Of a stretch of 64,000 bases of DNA, positions 31,969 to 41,629 are shown in pieces (the first letter of the stretch is position 1; each line of letters opens with the position of its first letter). Source of the stretch: Bacteroides xylanisolvens XB1A (GTDB taxonomy: Bacteria > Bacteroidota > Bacteroidia > Bacteroidales > Bacteroidaceae); NCBI RefSeq assembly GCF_000210075.1, contig NC_021017.1, forward strand, positions 3,761,322 to 3,825,321, given 5' to 3'. Made by a program: the position numbers and the translations under genes. The notes beneath the pieces were generated by a model. The model had not been told where the DNA came from. It saw only the letters and a program-made list of their open reading frames with translations, and ran no database searches.

Positions 31969-33762
31969 ATGAAAGGAGAAAAACTTAGTTTATTGCAGCG
32001 TTGTATCAAATGGCGGGAAGCGAACATAAAGGAGAAGCAATTTATCCTGATATTAAGTTTTCTGGTCGGAATCTTCACTGCGTTTGCTGCGTTAATATTG
32101 AAATTTTTTATCCATCAGATACAGAATTTCCTGACTAATAATTTCAATGCAACAGAAGCTAACTATTTGTATTTGGTATATCCGGTAGTCGGTATTTTCC
32201 TTGCAGGTTGGTTTGTGCGTAATATTGTAAAGGATGATATCAGTCATGGGGTCACCAAAATTCTATATGCCATCTCCCGTAGGCAGGGACGTATCAAGCG
32301 ACACAATATCTGGTCGTCTACTATCGCCAGTGCCATAACCATCGGATTTGGTGGATCAGTCGGAGCAGAGGCACCAATTGTACTGACAGGTTCGGCAATC
32401 GGTTCCAATCTCGGGAGCGTGTTTAAGATGGAGCATCGCACGTTGATGCTGCTCGTAGGTTGTGGTGCGGCAGGTGCCATTGCCGGTATTTTTAAAGCTC
32501 CGATTGCGGGACTGGTATTTACCTTGGAAGTGCTGATGATTGACTTAACCATGTCTTCTTTGCTTCCCCTGCTGATTTCTGCCGTGACAGCAGCAACTGT
32601 TTCGTACATAGTCACTGGTACGGAGGCTATGTTTAAGTTCCACCTCGATCAGGCATTTGAACTGGAACGTATTCCTTTCGTTATCTTGCTGGGAATTTTT
32701 TGTGGGCTGATTTCGTTGTACTTCACACGTGCCATGAATTCGGTAGAAGGTGTATTTGGCAAACTCAATAACCCTTACAAGAAACTGGCTTTTGGTGGTG
32801 TGATGTTGAGTGTATTGATTTTCCTTTTCCCACCTCTTTATGGTGAAGGATATGATACGATTAATCTTTTGTTGAATGGAACGTCTGCCGAAGAGTGGGA
32901 TACGGTCATGAACAACTCTATGTTTTATGGCTATGGTAATTTGTTGCTGGTTTATCTGATGCTGATTATCTTATTGAAAGTATTTGCTTCCAGTGCAACA
33001 AACGGTGGAGGTGGTTGTGGTGGTATCTTTGCTCCTTCGCTTTATCTGGGATGTATTGCCGGTTTTGTTTTCTCTCATTTTAGCAATGACTTTGCTTTCT
33101 CCGCTTATTTGCCGGAGAAGAATTTCGCATTGATGGGAATGGCGGGAGTAATGAGTGGTGTCATGCATGCTCCATTGACAGGGGTGTTCCTGATAGCCGA
33201 GCTGACAGGTGGATATGATTTATTTCTTCCGTTGATGATTGTATCTGTAAGTTCATATCTGACAATTATTGCTTTCGAACCTCATAGTATCTATTCGATG
33301 CGTTTGGCTAAGAAGGGCCAATTGCTGACACATCACAAGGATAAAGCTGTGTTGACGCTGATGAAAATGGAAAACGTGGTGGAGAAAGATTTCGTTGTCG
33401 TACACCCGGAAATGGACTTGGGCGAACTGGTGAAAGCAATTGCAGCTTCCCATAGAAATGTCTTTCCGGTGACAGATAAGAAAACGGGTGAATTGTTGGG
33501 AATTGTATTGCTCGACGATATTCGCAACATCATGTTCCGACAAGAACTTTATCATCGTTTCACTGTTAATAAATTGATGATATCTGCTCCTGCCAAAATC
33601 TTCGATACGGATGGAATGGAGCAGGTTATGCAAACATTTGACGATACGAAAGCCTGGAATCTTCCGGTCGTAGATGAGGAAGGCCGCTATCAGGGATTTG
33701 TCTCTAAATCAAAGATATTTAATTCGTATCGGCAAGTGCTGGTACATTTTTCTGAAGACTAA
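31969..33762 (+). CDS. ClC family chloride channel/transporter with CBS domains
   Basis: A 597-residue protein. ClC membrane core (~25-430) with ~10-12 helices and ion-pathway motifs GFGGSVGAEAPIV (GxxGxEAP), GIFKAPIAGLVFTLE and GGGGCGGIFAPSLYLGC (GxFxP). Two CBS domains follow (~450-595, VVHPEMDLGELVKAIAASHRNVFPVTDKKTGELLGIVLLDDI and AWNLPVVDEEGRYQGFVSKSKIF) and may sense adenine nucleotides. It could be a Cl-/H+ exchanger or a channel. The ATG immediately follows the Sua5 stop. The stop codon lies within a 14-nt sequence (33760-33773) shared with the repeat after tpiA. Confidence 0.94.
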   Translation: MKGEKLSLLQRCIKWREANIKEKQFILILSFLVGIFTAFAALILKFFIHQIQNFLTNNFNATEANYLYLVYPVVGIFLAGWFVRNIVKDDISHGVTKILYAISRRQGRIKRHNIWSSTIASAITIGFGGSVGAEAPIVLTGSAIGSNLGSVFKMEHRTLMLLVGCGAAGAIAGIFKAPIAGLVFTLEVLMIDLTMSSLLPLLISAVTAATVSYIVTGTEAMFKFHLDQAFELERIPFVILLGIFCGLISLYFTRAMNSVEGVFGKLNNPYKKLAFGGVMLSVLIFLFPPLYGEGYDTINLLLNGTSAEEWDTVMNNSMFYGYGNLLLVYLMLIILLKVFASSATNGGGGCGGIFAPSLYLGCIAGFVFSHFSNDFAFSAYLPEKNFALMGMAGVMSGVMHAPLTGVFLIAELTGGYDLFLPLMIVSVSSYLTIIAFEPHSIYSMRLAKKGQLLTHHKDKAVLTLMKMENVVEKDFVVVHPEMDLGELVKAIAASHRNVFPVTDKKTGELLGIVLLDDIRNIMFRQELYHRFTVNKLMISAPAKIFDTDGMEQVMQTFDDTKAWNLPVVDEEGRYQGFVSKSKIFNSYRQVLVHFSED

Positions 33763-33793
33763 TCCGTGCCTAAGTAATGATAACATATTTAAA

Positions 33794-34768
33794 ATGATGA
33801 AGAAAGAGGACTTAAGAATAGTATATATGGGGACTCCCGATTTTGCAGTAGAGGCCCTGCGTCAATTGGTAGAAGGCGGTTATAATGTAGTGGGTGTGAT
33901 TACGATGCCCGATAAACCTGCCGGACGCGGACATAAGATTCAATATTCTCCTGTCAAACAATATGCGCTCGAACAGAATTTACCGTTGCTTCAACCGGAA
34001 AAGTTGAAAGATGAAGCTTTTGTGGAAGCGTTGCGTGAATGGAAAGCGGATTTGCAGATTGTAGTTGCTTTCCGTATGTTGCCGGAAGTGGTATGGAATA
34101 TGCCGCGACTGGGTACATTTAATCTTCATGCTTCTTTACTTCCTCAATATCGTGGAGCTGCTCCTATCAACTGGGCGGTTATCAACGGTGATACGGAAAC
34201 CGGGATTACGACTTTCTTTTTGAAGCATGAGATAGATACCGGAGAGGTCATTCAACAGGTACGTGTGCCTATTGCAGATACGGATAATGTAGAAGTGGTA
34301 CATGATAAATTGATGATGTTGGGAGGAAAGCTGGTTCTTGAAACAGTAGATGCTATACTGAATGGAACGGTCAAACCAATTTCTCAAGAAGAAATGGCAG
34401 TTGTCGGTGAACTCCGTCCTGCTCCGAAGATATTTAAAGAAACTTGCCGGATTGACTGGAACCAGCCGGTGAAGAAGATCTACGATTTTATCCGTGGACT
34501 ATCACCTTACCCCGCTGCCTGGAGTGAACTGATTGCTTCCGAAAAAGCAGAAAGTGTGGTCGTGAAAATATTTGAAAGTGAGAAAGTTTATGAATCACAT
34601 CAATTGGCTGCCGGAACAATCGTGACTGATGGCAAGAAATTTATGAAAGTAGCTGTACCGGATGGATTTGTATCTATTCTTTCTTTACAATTACCCGGTA
34701 AGAAACGACTGAAAACAGATGAGTTGCTTCGTGGTTATCACCTGGAAGATGGGTGTAAGATGAAGTGA
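33794..34768 (+). CDS. fmt: Methionyl-tRNA formyltransferase
   Basis: A 324-residue enzyme that formylates initiator Met-tRNA using 10-formyl-THF. The N-terminal catalytic domain shows IVYMGTPDFAVEAL, PDKPAGRGHKIQYSPVKQYA and the active-site block NLHASLLPQYRGAAPINWAVINGDTETGITTF...DTGEVI (Asn, His, Asp). The C-terminal tRNA-binding beta barrel spans ~215-320. The start is ATG 33794 or the adjacent 33797; upstream in-frame codons overlap the ClC gene and match nothing. It follows the ClC gene by 31 nt, and rpe lies 67 nt downstream. Confidence 0.96.
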   Translation: MMKKEDLRIVYMGTPDFAVEALRQLVEGGYNVVGVITMPDKPAGRGHKIQYSPVKQYALEQNLPLLQPEKLKDEAFVEALREWKADLQIVVAFRMLPEVVWNMPRLGTFNLHASLLPQYRGAAPINWAVINGDTETGITTFFLKHEIDTGEVIQQVRVPIADTDNVEVVHDKLMMLGGKLVLETVDAILNGTVKPISQEEMAVVGELRPAPKIFKETCRIDWNQPVKKIYDFIRGLSPYPAAWSELIASEKAESVVVKIFESEKVYESHQLAAGTIVTDGKKFMKVAVPDGFVSILSLQLPGKKRLKTDELLRGYHLEDGCKMK

Positions 34769-34835
34769 TCTGACAATAAGATAGAATAAAAACCGTCCCG
34801 AACACGAGACAATTAGAACCTAAAATAAAAGAATT

Positions 34836-35486
34836 ATGAAACCGATTATCGCTCCTTCTATTCTTTCTGCCGATTTTGGATATTTGGCAAAGGATATTGA
34901 AATGGTAAACCGCAGTGAAGCGGAGTGGGTACATATTGATATTATGGACGGAGTATTTGTTCCGAATATTTCATTTGGCTTTCCGGTACTGAAATATGTA
35001 GCGAAGTTAAGTAAGAAGCCGTTGGATGTGCATTTGATGATTGTGAATCCGGAGAAATTCATTCCGGAAGTAAAAGCATTGGGTGCTCATACGATGAATG
35101 TGCATTATGAAGCTTGTCCACATCTGCATCGGGTGATTCAACAAATCAGAGAAGCCGGGATGCAGCCTGCTGTAACGATCAATCCTGCTACTCCTGTAGC
35201 TCTTCTGCAAGATATTATCCGGGACGTGTATATGGTGCTTATCATGAGCGTGAATCCAGGATTTGGCGGGCAGAAGTTTATCGAACATTCGGTAGAAAAA
35301 GTTCGTGAACTGCGTGCCCTGATTGAACGGACAGGTTCGAAAGCCCTGATTGAAGTAGACGGTGGCGTGAACCTGGAAACAGGAGCCCGTCTGGTTGAGG
35401 CGGGAGCCGATGCGCTGGTGGCTGGAAATGCTGTCTTTGGTGCACAGGATCCGGTAGAAATGATTCGTCAGTTGCACGAACTGTAA
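34836..35486 (+). CDS. rpe: Ribulose-phosphate 3-epimerase
   Basis: A 216-residue TIM barrel interconverting ribulose 5-phosphate and xylulose 5-phosphate. APSILSADFGYL, VHIDIMDGVFVPNISFG, HLMIVNPE, MSVNPGFGGQKFI and IEVDGGVN supply the metal-binding His/Asp residues and the phosphate-binding loops. It lies between fmt and comEC in the same direction, as one housekeeping run. Confidence 0.97.
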   Translation: MKPIIAPSILSADFGYLAKDIEMVNRSEAEWVHIDIMDGVFVPNISFGFPVLKYVAKLSKKPLDVHLMIVNPEKFIPEVKALGAHTMNVHYEACPHLHRVIQQIREAGMQPAVTINPATPVALLQDIIRDVYMVLIMSVNPGFGGQKFIEHSVEKVRELRALIERTGSKALIEVDGGVNLETGARLVEAGADALVAGNAVFGAQDPVEMIRQLHEL

Positions 35487-35494
35487 CTAATCTA

Positions 35495-37590
35495 TTGAAT
35501 TCCTTTTATATCCATCGATATCCATTTATACGCCTGCTTATCCCTTGGATAGCAGGCATTTTTTGTGGAGATCATTTTTTTTGACCGTTCATGGGATCCC
35601 CTTTGTGGTATTCTCTTCTTTGGCTTTTTTGCTGTATTGTCTTTTGCTCTTTATTTTCTGAAACGCTATTCGCTGCGATGGTGTTTTGGGATAGCTATCT
35701 CCGCTCTTTGTTTTACGGGAGGATGGCTTGGGATGACTGGACAATTGCAACAGGCTGTCTGCTCTTTTCCGAAAGAAGAAACTGTGTACCGGGTTTTGAT
35801 AACGGATGCAGCTCAACCAAAAGAACATACTTACCTCTGTCAGGCATTATTAAAAGAACGTCGTGATACTGCGGGCATATATCCGATAGGACATACTGCG
35901 GTTCTTTATCTACAGCAAGATTCGTCTGCCTCCCGTTTGAAGAGTGGAGATGAACTGCTGATTTCTGCCCACATTTCTCCTCCTCTCAACAATCGAAACT
36001 TTGATGAATTTGATTATGCCCGCTTTCTGATGCGGAAAGGCATTAGCGGAACAGGATATGTTGCATCCGGGAAATGGATAAAATGCGACGGAATGAATAA
36101 CTTTGACCTCAAAAGTGTAACCAGCTCTTGTAGAAGAAACGTGGTTTCACTTTATCAGGAACTGGGATTCAACGGGGATGAACTGGCAGTACTTTCAGCA
36201 CTAACAATAGGAGATAAGACAGAATTAAGTGATTCGGTTCGTGAAAGTTATTCGGTGGCCGGTGCAAGCCATATTCTTGCTCTATCCGGTTTGCATATCG
36301 GACTTTTATATACAATGATCTTTTTCATTCTGAAACCTATTGCCCGAAGAGGAAATATAGGTAGATGTGTGCGTTCTGTTTTTCTTCTTGTCTTATTGTG
36401 GACCTTTGCTTTTTTTTACAGGGCTTTCTCCGTCGGTAGTACGTTCGGTCAGTATGTTTTCGATTTTAGCTATGGCGGATATGACTGGTCGTGAACCTTT
36501 ATCTTTAAATACATTGGCGGTAGCTGCGTGGTTGATGTTATTCTGTAATCCTGCATGGCTGTTCGATGTTGGTTTTCAGCTCTCTTTCCTTGCTGTTGCT
36601 TCTATCTTGCTTATCCAAAAGCCGATCTACCATTTGATTACCGTGAAAAGTAGAATAGGAAAGTATGTTTGGGGACTCATGAGCGTGTCTATTGCCGCAC
36701 AAATAGGAACAGCTCCGCTTGTTCTGTTTTATTTCTCTCGATTCTCCGTGCATTTTCTATTGACGAATTTAGTTGTTATTCCTTTGATTACGATTATCTT
36801 ATATGCTGCTGTCGCAATGCTTCTTCTGACTCCTTTCTCCTGGCTTCAGATAGGAGTGGCCGGAGGTGTTAAGAAGCTGTTGGAAGGACTTAATTTCTTT
36901 GTCCGATGGGTAGAGCAGCTTCCTTGCGCTTCTATAGATGGAATTTGGCTTTATCAGTCAGAAGTGCTAGGTATCTATATTGTCATCGCTCTGCTAACCT
37001 ATTATTTCATGAATCGCCGATACCGGAATCTGCAAATCTGTCTTTTTTCTATCTTGTTGATGGGGACTTATCATGCAACGCTGTATTGGTTGGATCGTCC
37101 TCAAACGAGTTTAGTCTTTTACAATGTGCGTGGTTGTCCGGCAGTACATTGCATAAAAAGTGACGGGCAATCCTGGATAAACTATATGGATACTCTCTCC
37201 AATGAAAAACGTCTGAAATACATGACAGCTAACTATTGGAAGCGTCATCACCTTCTTCCTCCCCAAGAAATAACGGCTGATTGCCGGCACGCTGAACTTA
37301 ACCGTCAACAGCAGATTATATCCTATCATGGTTGTCGTGTATGTGTCATAAACGATAACCGTTGGCGAAACAAATCTACCGTTTCTCCGTTATATATTCA
37401 GTATCTTTACTTATGCAAAGGATATGACGGTCATCTGGAAGAACTCGCCCAGGTCTTTTCTTTCTCTTACGTCATATTGGACGCGTCCCTCTCGGAATAC
37501 CGCAAACACCTACTTGAAAGCGAATGCAAGAAATCCGGTCTGCGATTTATCTCTTTGTCTGACGAAGGTTCTGTCCGCTTTTTGCTCTAA
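35495..37590 (+). pseudogene. comEC: ComEC/Rec2-type competence membrane protein, two T8 frameshifts
   Basis: Three frames together give one ComEC. From TTG 35495: NSFYIHRYPFIRLLIPWIAGIFCGDHFF, interrupted by TGA at 35582. The second frame continues DRSWDPLCGIL through the DUF4131/OB-like region and GASHILALSGLHIGLLYT to LLWTFAFF. The third starts TGLSPSVVRSVSMF and runs through the ~10-helix Competence domain to the end. Both breaks lie in T8 runs (35575-35582, 36410-36417), and reducing each to T7 yields a continuous 697-residue protein. The C-terminal region lacks a metallo-beta-lactamase HxHxDH motif. ComEC carries single-stranded DNA across the inner membrane. Either genuinely inactive or a homopolymer artefact. 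Confidence 0.85.
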
Positions 37591-37614
37591 GTACAAAGAT
37601 TTATCGTACATTTG
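37581..37614 (+). promoter_or_regulatory. Promoter of the DHH phosphoesterase gene
   Basis: TACATTTG (37607-37614) matches TAnnTTTG, with TTTG at 37581-37584 as the upstream element (22-nt spacer, slightly long). The ATG follows 22 nt later. Confidence 0.55.
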
Positions 37615-37636
37615 CACCTTGATAAAGTTTAAGAGT

Positions 37637-38674
37637 ATGTTGACGAAAGTAATTGAACAAGCCAAAATAGACCATTTTACCAAATGGTTTGAACGAGCTG
37701 ACAAAATAGTAATTGTATCCCATGTTTCTCCTGACGGCGACGCTATTGGTTCATCATTGGGATTATATCATTTTCTGGATTCACAGGAAAAAACAGTAAA
37801 CGTAATTGTGCCGAATGCCTTTCCCGATTTCTTGCGATGGATGCCGGGCAGTAAGGATATTCTTTTGTATGACCGTTACAAAGATTTTGCCGATAAGTTG
37901 ATAGCCGAAGCTGACGTAATCTGTTGTCTCGACTTCAATGCATTGAAGCGTATTGACGATATGGCAGATGCTGTGGCTGCATCTCCTGCGCGTAAAATCA
38001 TGATCGATCATCACCTGTATCCCGAAGATTTCTGTAAGATTGTAATGTCCTATCCTAAGATTTCTTCTACTTCCGAATTGATATTCCGGCTGATTTGTCG
38101 TATGGGATATTTCAGTGATATCACGAAGGAAGGCGCAGAATGTATCTACACAGGCATGATGACAGATACAGGAGGATTCACTTATAATTCGAATAACCGG
38201 GAAATTTATTTTATCATTAGCGAACTACTTTCCAAAGGAATCGATAAGGATGATATTTACCGTAAGGTGTACAATACCTATTCCGAGAGCCGTTTGCGTT
38301 TGATGGGCTATGTACTGTCGAACATGACTGTTTATCCGGATTGTAATTCGGCATTAATCACATTGACAAAAGCCGAGCAAAGTAAGTTTAACTATATAAA
38401 AGGTGATAGCGAAGGCTTCGTAAACATCCCCCTTTCCATCAAGAATGTTTGTTTCTCCTGCTTCTTGCGGGAAGATACAGAGAAGCCGATGATTAAAATC
38501 TCCCTTCGTTCGGTAGGAACCTTTCCATGTAATCAGTTAGCCGCTGAATTTTTCAACGGTGGCGGACATTTGAACGCTTCGGGCGGTGAGTTTTTCGGAA
38601 CGATGGAAGAGGCAAAAGCGGTCTTTGAGAAAGCGCTTGAGAAGTATAAACCTTTGTTAACAGCAAAAAGCTAA
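37637..38674 (+). CDS. DHH family phosphoesterase (NrnA-like oligoribonuclease / pAp phosphatase)
   Basis: A 345-residue two-domain protein: DHH domain (VSHVSPDGDAIGSSLGLYHFL, CCLDFNALKRI, IDHHLYPEDF, TGMMTDTGGF) and DHHA1 domain (VNIPLSIKNVCFSCFLRED, FNGGGHLNASGGEF). Such enzymes degrade nanoRNA and 3'-phosphoadenosine 5'-phosphate, or cyclic dinucleotides; here there are no sensor or membrane domains, so NrnA-like is the better guess. The ATG at 37637 is set by the promoter at 37607-37614; longer in-frame starts run back into comEC. Confidence 0.92.
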   Translation: MLTKVIEQAKIDHFTKWFERADKIVIVSHVSPDGDAIGSSLGLYHFLDSQEKTVNVIVPNAFPDFLRWMPGSKDILLYDRYKDFADKLIAEADVICCLDFNALKRIDDMADAVAASPARKIMIDHHLYPEDFCKIVMSYPKISSTSELIFRLICRMGYFSDITKEGAECIYTGMMTDTGGFTYNSNNREIYFIISELLSKGIDKDDIYRKVYNTYSESRLRLMGYVLSNMTVYPDCNSALITLTKAEQSKFNYIKGDSEGFVNIPLSIKNVCFSCFLREDTEKPMIKISLRSVGTFPCNQLAAEFFNGGGHLNASGGEFFGTMEEAKAVFEKALEKYKPLLTAKS

Positions 38675-38679
38675 AGATG

Positions 38680-38750
38680 GAAGGTTAAAAGTGAATATGG
38701 AAAGGTTAAAAGATACGAACTTTCAACTTCCCCCTTTCAACTTTTAATGA
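38680..38750. repeat. Small direct/inverted repeat cluster upstream of the DUF4827 gene
   Basis: AAGGTTAAAAG occurs twice (near 38685 and 38702), and its loose complement CTTTCAACTT also occurs twice (near 38720 and 38734), so the gap can fold into alternative hairpins. Confidence 0.45.
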
Positions 38751-38766
38751 TTTTGAGATACATTTG
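38735..38766 (+). promoter_or_regulatory. Promoter of the DUF4827 gene
   Basis: TTTC (38735-38738), 20 nt, TACATTTG (38759-38766), 27 nt before the ATG. Confidence 0.6.
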
Positions 38767-38792
38767 TGCGGAATATAGCTAAATAACAGATA

Positions 38793-39488
38793 ATGAAGAA
38801 ACTTGTATTTTTATTTCTCTCTTTGTTAACCGCCGGAAGTCTGTTCCAGGCATGCGACAATTCGAAGACTTATGCAGAAATGCTGGAAGACGAGAAAAAT
38901 GCGGTGAATAAGTTCATCAAAGATAATGATATTCGTGTCATTTCACTGGAAGAGTTCGAAAGAGACACTGTTACGGCTTCAAAAGAAGCTGGGGATGGAT
39001 ATGACGAATATGTTGCTTTTTCCAACGGCGTATATATGCAGATCGTAGATCGTGGCGGGAAAGAGGAAGGTGAGAATGGGGTTGAGTTTATTAATGAAGT
39101 AGACACTTTTGCTAATAATAATGTCATTTGTACTCGTTATGTAGAAAAGGATATGATGACAGGAGAGGTTACTTGTTTCAATGTACCATTAGAAGAATGG
39201 ATGGATGCTCCTGATTATTATAAGTTTCCATTAACATTCCGTTATGTACAAAACGCGTCTACTGTTTATGGAATCGTTTTATCCGGTAGTTTGGAATATG
39301 ATTTATTATGGGTTAATCAAGGTTATGGAACTGCAATTCCATCCGGCTGGTTGATTGCCTTACCTTATTTGCGTAATAATGCACATGTACGCTTGATTGT
39401 ACCTTCTAAGATGGGGCATACAACTGCACAACAATATGTCAATCCTTATTTCTATGATATCTGGAAGTTTGAGAAAGCAAAAAGCTAA
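38793..39488 (+). CDS. DUF4827 domain-containing lipoprotein
   Basis: A 231-residue lipoprotein (SLFQAC lipobox, Cys ~21) beginning with a charged helix (SKTYAEMLEDEKNAVNKFIKDNDIRVIS). The rest is FKBP-like in character (DAPDYYKFPLTFRYVQNASTVYGIVLSGSLEYD, AIPSGWLIALPYLRNNAHVRLIVPSKMGHTTAQQ), with GWLIALPYL resembling the GWEEALPLM segment of FKBP-type isomerases. The function is unknown. It is a Bacteroidales-specific family from memory, located in the envelope. It has its own promoter and lies 37 nt before glmM. Confidence 0.82.
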   Translation: MKKLVFLFLSLLTAGSLFQACDNSKTYAEMLEDEKNAVNKFIKDNDIRVISLEEFERDTVTASKEAGDGYDEYVAFSNGVYMQIVDRGGKEEGENGVEFINEVDTFANNNVICTRYVEKDMMTGEVTCFNVPLEEWMDAPDYYKFPLTFRYVQNASTVYGIVLSGSLEYDLLWVNQGYGTAIPSGWLIALPYLRNNAHVRLIVPSKMGHTTAQQYVNPYFYDIWKFEKAKS

Positions 39489-39525
39489 AGCACTAACATT
39501 AGATAAATCTTTTAGTTAAAAACCT

Positions 39526-40914
39526 ATGACTCTAATCAAATCTATCTCTGGAATCCGCGGAACCATCGGCGGAGGAGCGGGAGAAGGACTGAACCCGCTT
39601 GACATTGTAAAATTCACCTCGGCTTATGCTACTTTAATTCGTAAGACCTGCAAAGCGAAGAGCAACAAGATTGTTGTGGGACGCGATGCCCGCATCTCGG
39701 GTGAAATGGTAAAAAACGTAGTAGTCGGCACATTAATGGGAATGGGCTGGGATGTAGTAGATATTGATCTTGCTTCTACTCCGACCACAGAACTTGCTGT
39801 GACAATGGAAGGCGCTTGTGGCGGTATCATCCTGACAGCTTCTCATAACCCTAAGCAGTGGAACGCACTGAAGTTACTGAATGAACATGGCGAATTTCTG
39901 AATGCAGCCGAAGGCAACGAAGTGCTTCGTATTGCTGAAGCAGAAGAATTTGACTATGCCGACGTAGATCACTTGGGTTCTTACCGCAAAGACCTGACTT
40001 ATAACCAGAAACATATCGACAGTGTATTGGCTCTTGACTTGGTAGATGTAGAAGCTATCAAAAAAGCAGATTTCCGTGTAGCCATTGACTGTGTAAACTC
40101 GGTAGGCGGTATCATTCTTCCCGAACTTCTTGAACGTTTAGGTGTGAAACATGTAGAAAAACTCTACTGTGAACCTACCGGAAACTTCCAGCACAACCCC
40201 GAACCGCTTGAAAAGAACCTCGGTGACATCATGAACTTAATGAAGGGTGGAAAAGCTGATGTAGCCTTCGTTGTAGACCCCGACGTTGACCGTCTGGCAA
40301 TGATCTGCGAGAATGGCGTAATGTACGGTGAAGAATATACACTGGTTACTGTTGCCGACTATGTACTGAAACATACCCCCGGTAACACTGTTTCTAATTT
40401 GAGCTCTACCCGTGCTTTGCGTGATGTAACTCGCAAGTATGGAATGGAATACAGCGCTTCTGCCGTAGGCGAAGTAAATGTTGTAACGAAGATGAAAGCA
40501 ACCAATGCCGTTATCGGCGGTGAGGGAAATGGTGGAGTAATTTATCCTGCCAGTCACTACGGACGTGATGCATTGGTAGGTATCGCATTATTCCTTAGCC
40601 ATCTGGCTCACGAAGGAAAGAAGGTTAGCGAGCTCCGTGCTACTTATCCTCCTTACTTCATTGCTAAAAACCGTGTAGACCTGACTCCGGAAATTGATGT
40701 AGATGCTATCCTTGCCAAAGTAAAGGAAATCTATAAGAACGAAGAAATCAATGATATCGACGGTGTGAAAATAGACTTTGCCGACAAATGGGTGCATTTG
40801 CGCAAGAGTAATACAGAACCGATCATCCGTGTGTATAGTGAAGCTTCTACTATGGAAGCTGCCGAGGAAATCGGTCAGAAGATAATGGATGTGATTAATG
40901 AATTAGCAAAATAA
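39526..40914 (+). CDS. glmM: Phosphoglucosamine mutase (alpha-D-phosphohexomutase family)
   Basis: A 462-residue enzyme. GILTASHNPKQWNALK gives the phosphoserine (S106), DPDVDRLAMI binds Mg2+, GGEGNGGVIYP is the sugar-binding loop, and RKSNTEPIIRVYSEA the phosphate-binding site in domain 4. GlmM converts glucosamine 6-phosphate to the 1-phosphate for UDP-GlcNAc. The family also contains PMM/PGM enzymes, and the GEGNGG loop (S/G-rich, with E-x-N/S) favours the GlmM type, though not decisively. It is followed by a strong terminator. Confidence 0.88.
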   Translation: MTLIKSISGIRGTIGGGAGEGLNPLDIVKFTSAYATLIRKTCKAKSNKIVVGRDARISGEMVKNVVVGTLMGMGWDVVDIDLASTPTTELAVTMEGACGGIILTASHNPKQWNALKLLNEHGEFLNAAEGNEVLRIAEAEEFDYADVDHLGSYRKDLTYNQKHIDSVLALDLVDVEAIKKADFRVAIDCVNSVGGIILPELLERLGVKHVEKLYCEPTGNFQHNPEPLEKNLGDIMNLMKGGKADVAFVVDPDVDRLAMICENGVMYGEEYTLVTVADYVLKHTPGNTVSNLSSTRALRDVTRKYGMEYSASAVGEVNVVTKMKATNAVIGGEGNGGVIYPASHYGRDALVGIALFLSHLAHEGKKVSELRATYPPYFIAKNRVDLTPEIDVDAILAKVKEIYKNEEINDIDGVKIDFADKWVHLRKSNTEPIIRVYSEASTMEAAEEIGQKIMDVINELAK

Positions 40915-40949
40915 TATCCTGCAAAATAGGATTTTATTTATAACATTTG

Positions 40950-41009
40950 AGTCTCGTATATCATAAAGATAACTGAATAAGTTGTCTCATTGATATACGA
41001 GACTTTTTA
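40950..41009 (+). terminator. Intrinsic terminator after glmM
   Basis: AGTCTCGTATATCA (40950-40963) pairs perfectly with TGATATACGAGACT (40991-41004), followed by TTTTTAT. The 27-nt loop is long but the 14-bp stem is strong. Confidence 0.85.
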
Positions 41010-41065
41010 TTAGGATGATATCCACTGAATGATAATAGTTACTCTTCTCCTTGAGTATTAACAAT

Positions 41066-41306
41066 AAAGTTTCTTTTGATTAAGTCTAAACTTCCTTTCG
41101 TCTAATAGTAAACTTCTCTTTTGTTATTTACAAACTTAAAATGAAAGCTTCATTTTTATAAATGCAAGCTTTGTTTTTAAAAACGGAACCTTTGTTTTTA
41201 TAAATGAAGCTTGCATTTATAGATTGGAAGGGATGAAAGGCAACTTTACTGTTAATAAAAAGAAAGTTTGGACTTAATCAAGAGCAACTTTTCTATTAAT
41301 AGATTA
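41066..41306. repeat. 22-bp-phased array E, folding as one large imperfect hairpin
   Basis: AAACTT/CAACTT-headed units start at 41066, 41088, 41110, 41132 and again at 41241, 41263, 41285, each 22 bp apart, with 20-22-bp spaced AAGCTT-type units between. The two halves are mirrored: 41066-41086 matches the reverse complement of 41271-41291 at about 18 of 21 positions, and ATAAATGCAAGCTT (41158-41171) is the exact complement of AAGCTTGCATTTAT (41207-41220). Confidence 0.7.
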
Positions 41307-41599
41307 CATGAGAAGTAAGCAGTGTTGAGAGAGAAGTAATCAACAAAGCTTACTTCTCTGCGTCGTTAGCATAGATACACCACAAGAATATCAATTGGTA
41401 TACAACTTTATAGGTCTTATATCAATGATAAACACATGGCTTAAATATGCATATTGATAAACGTACGGCATGAAAATAAAACTGATTGCATTATTTATAA
41501 TGATGAGATCATTGAAAAATGGAAGAGGCAGACTCTTAGATTGTGTGAACTTAGTAGTGAAGTAATTGTTGAAAAATAGAGGTACTTGATAAAATAGAG

Positions 41600-41629
41600 T
41601 TGCATTTTCCGTATAAAAACGTATCTTTG
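41600..41629 (+). promoter_or_regulatory. Promoter of the hybrid two-component regulator
   Basis: TTGC (41600-41603), 18 nt, TATCTTTG (41622-41629), leaving an ~85-nt 5' leader before the ATG at 41721. Confidence 0.55.

Noticed and set aside
35575..36417. Programmed ribosomal frameshifting in comEC
   Set aside because: There is no X-XXY-YYZ slippery heptamer with a downstream structure, and two separate sites would be needed; comEC is not known for recoding.
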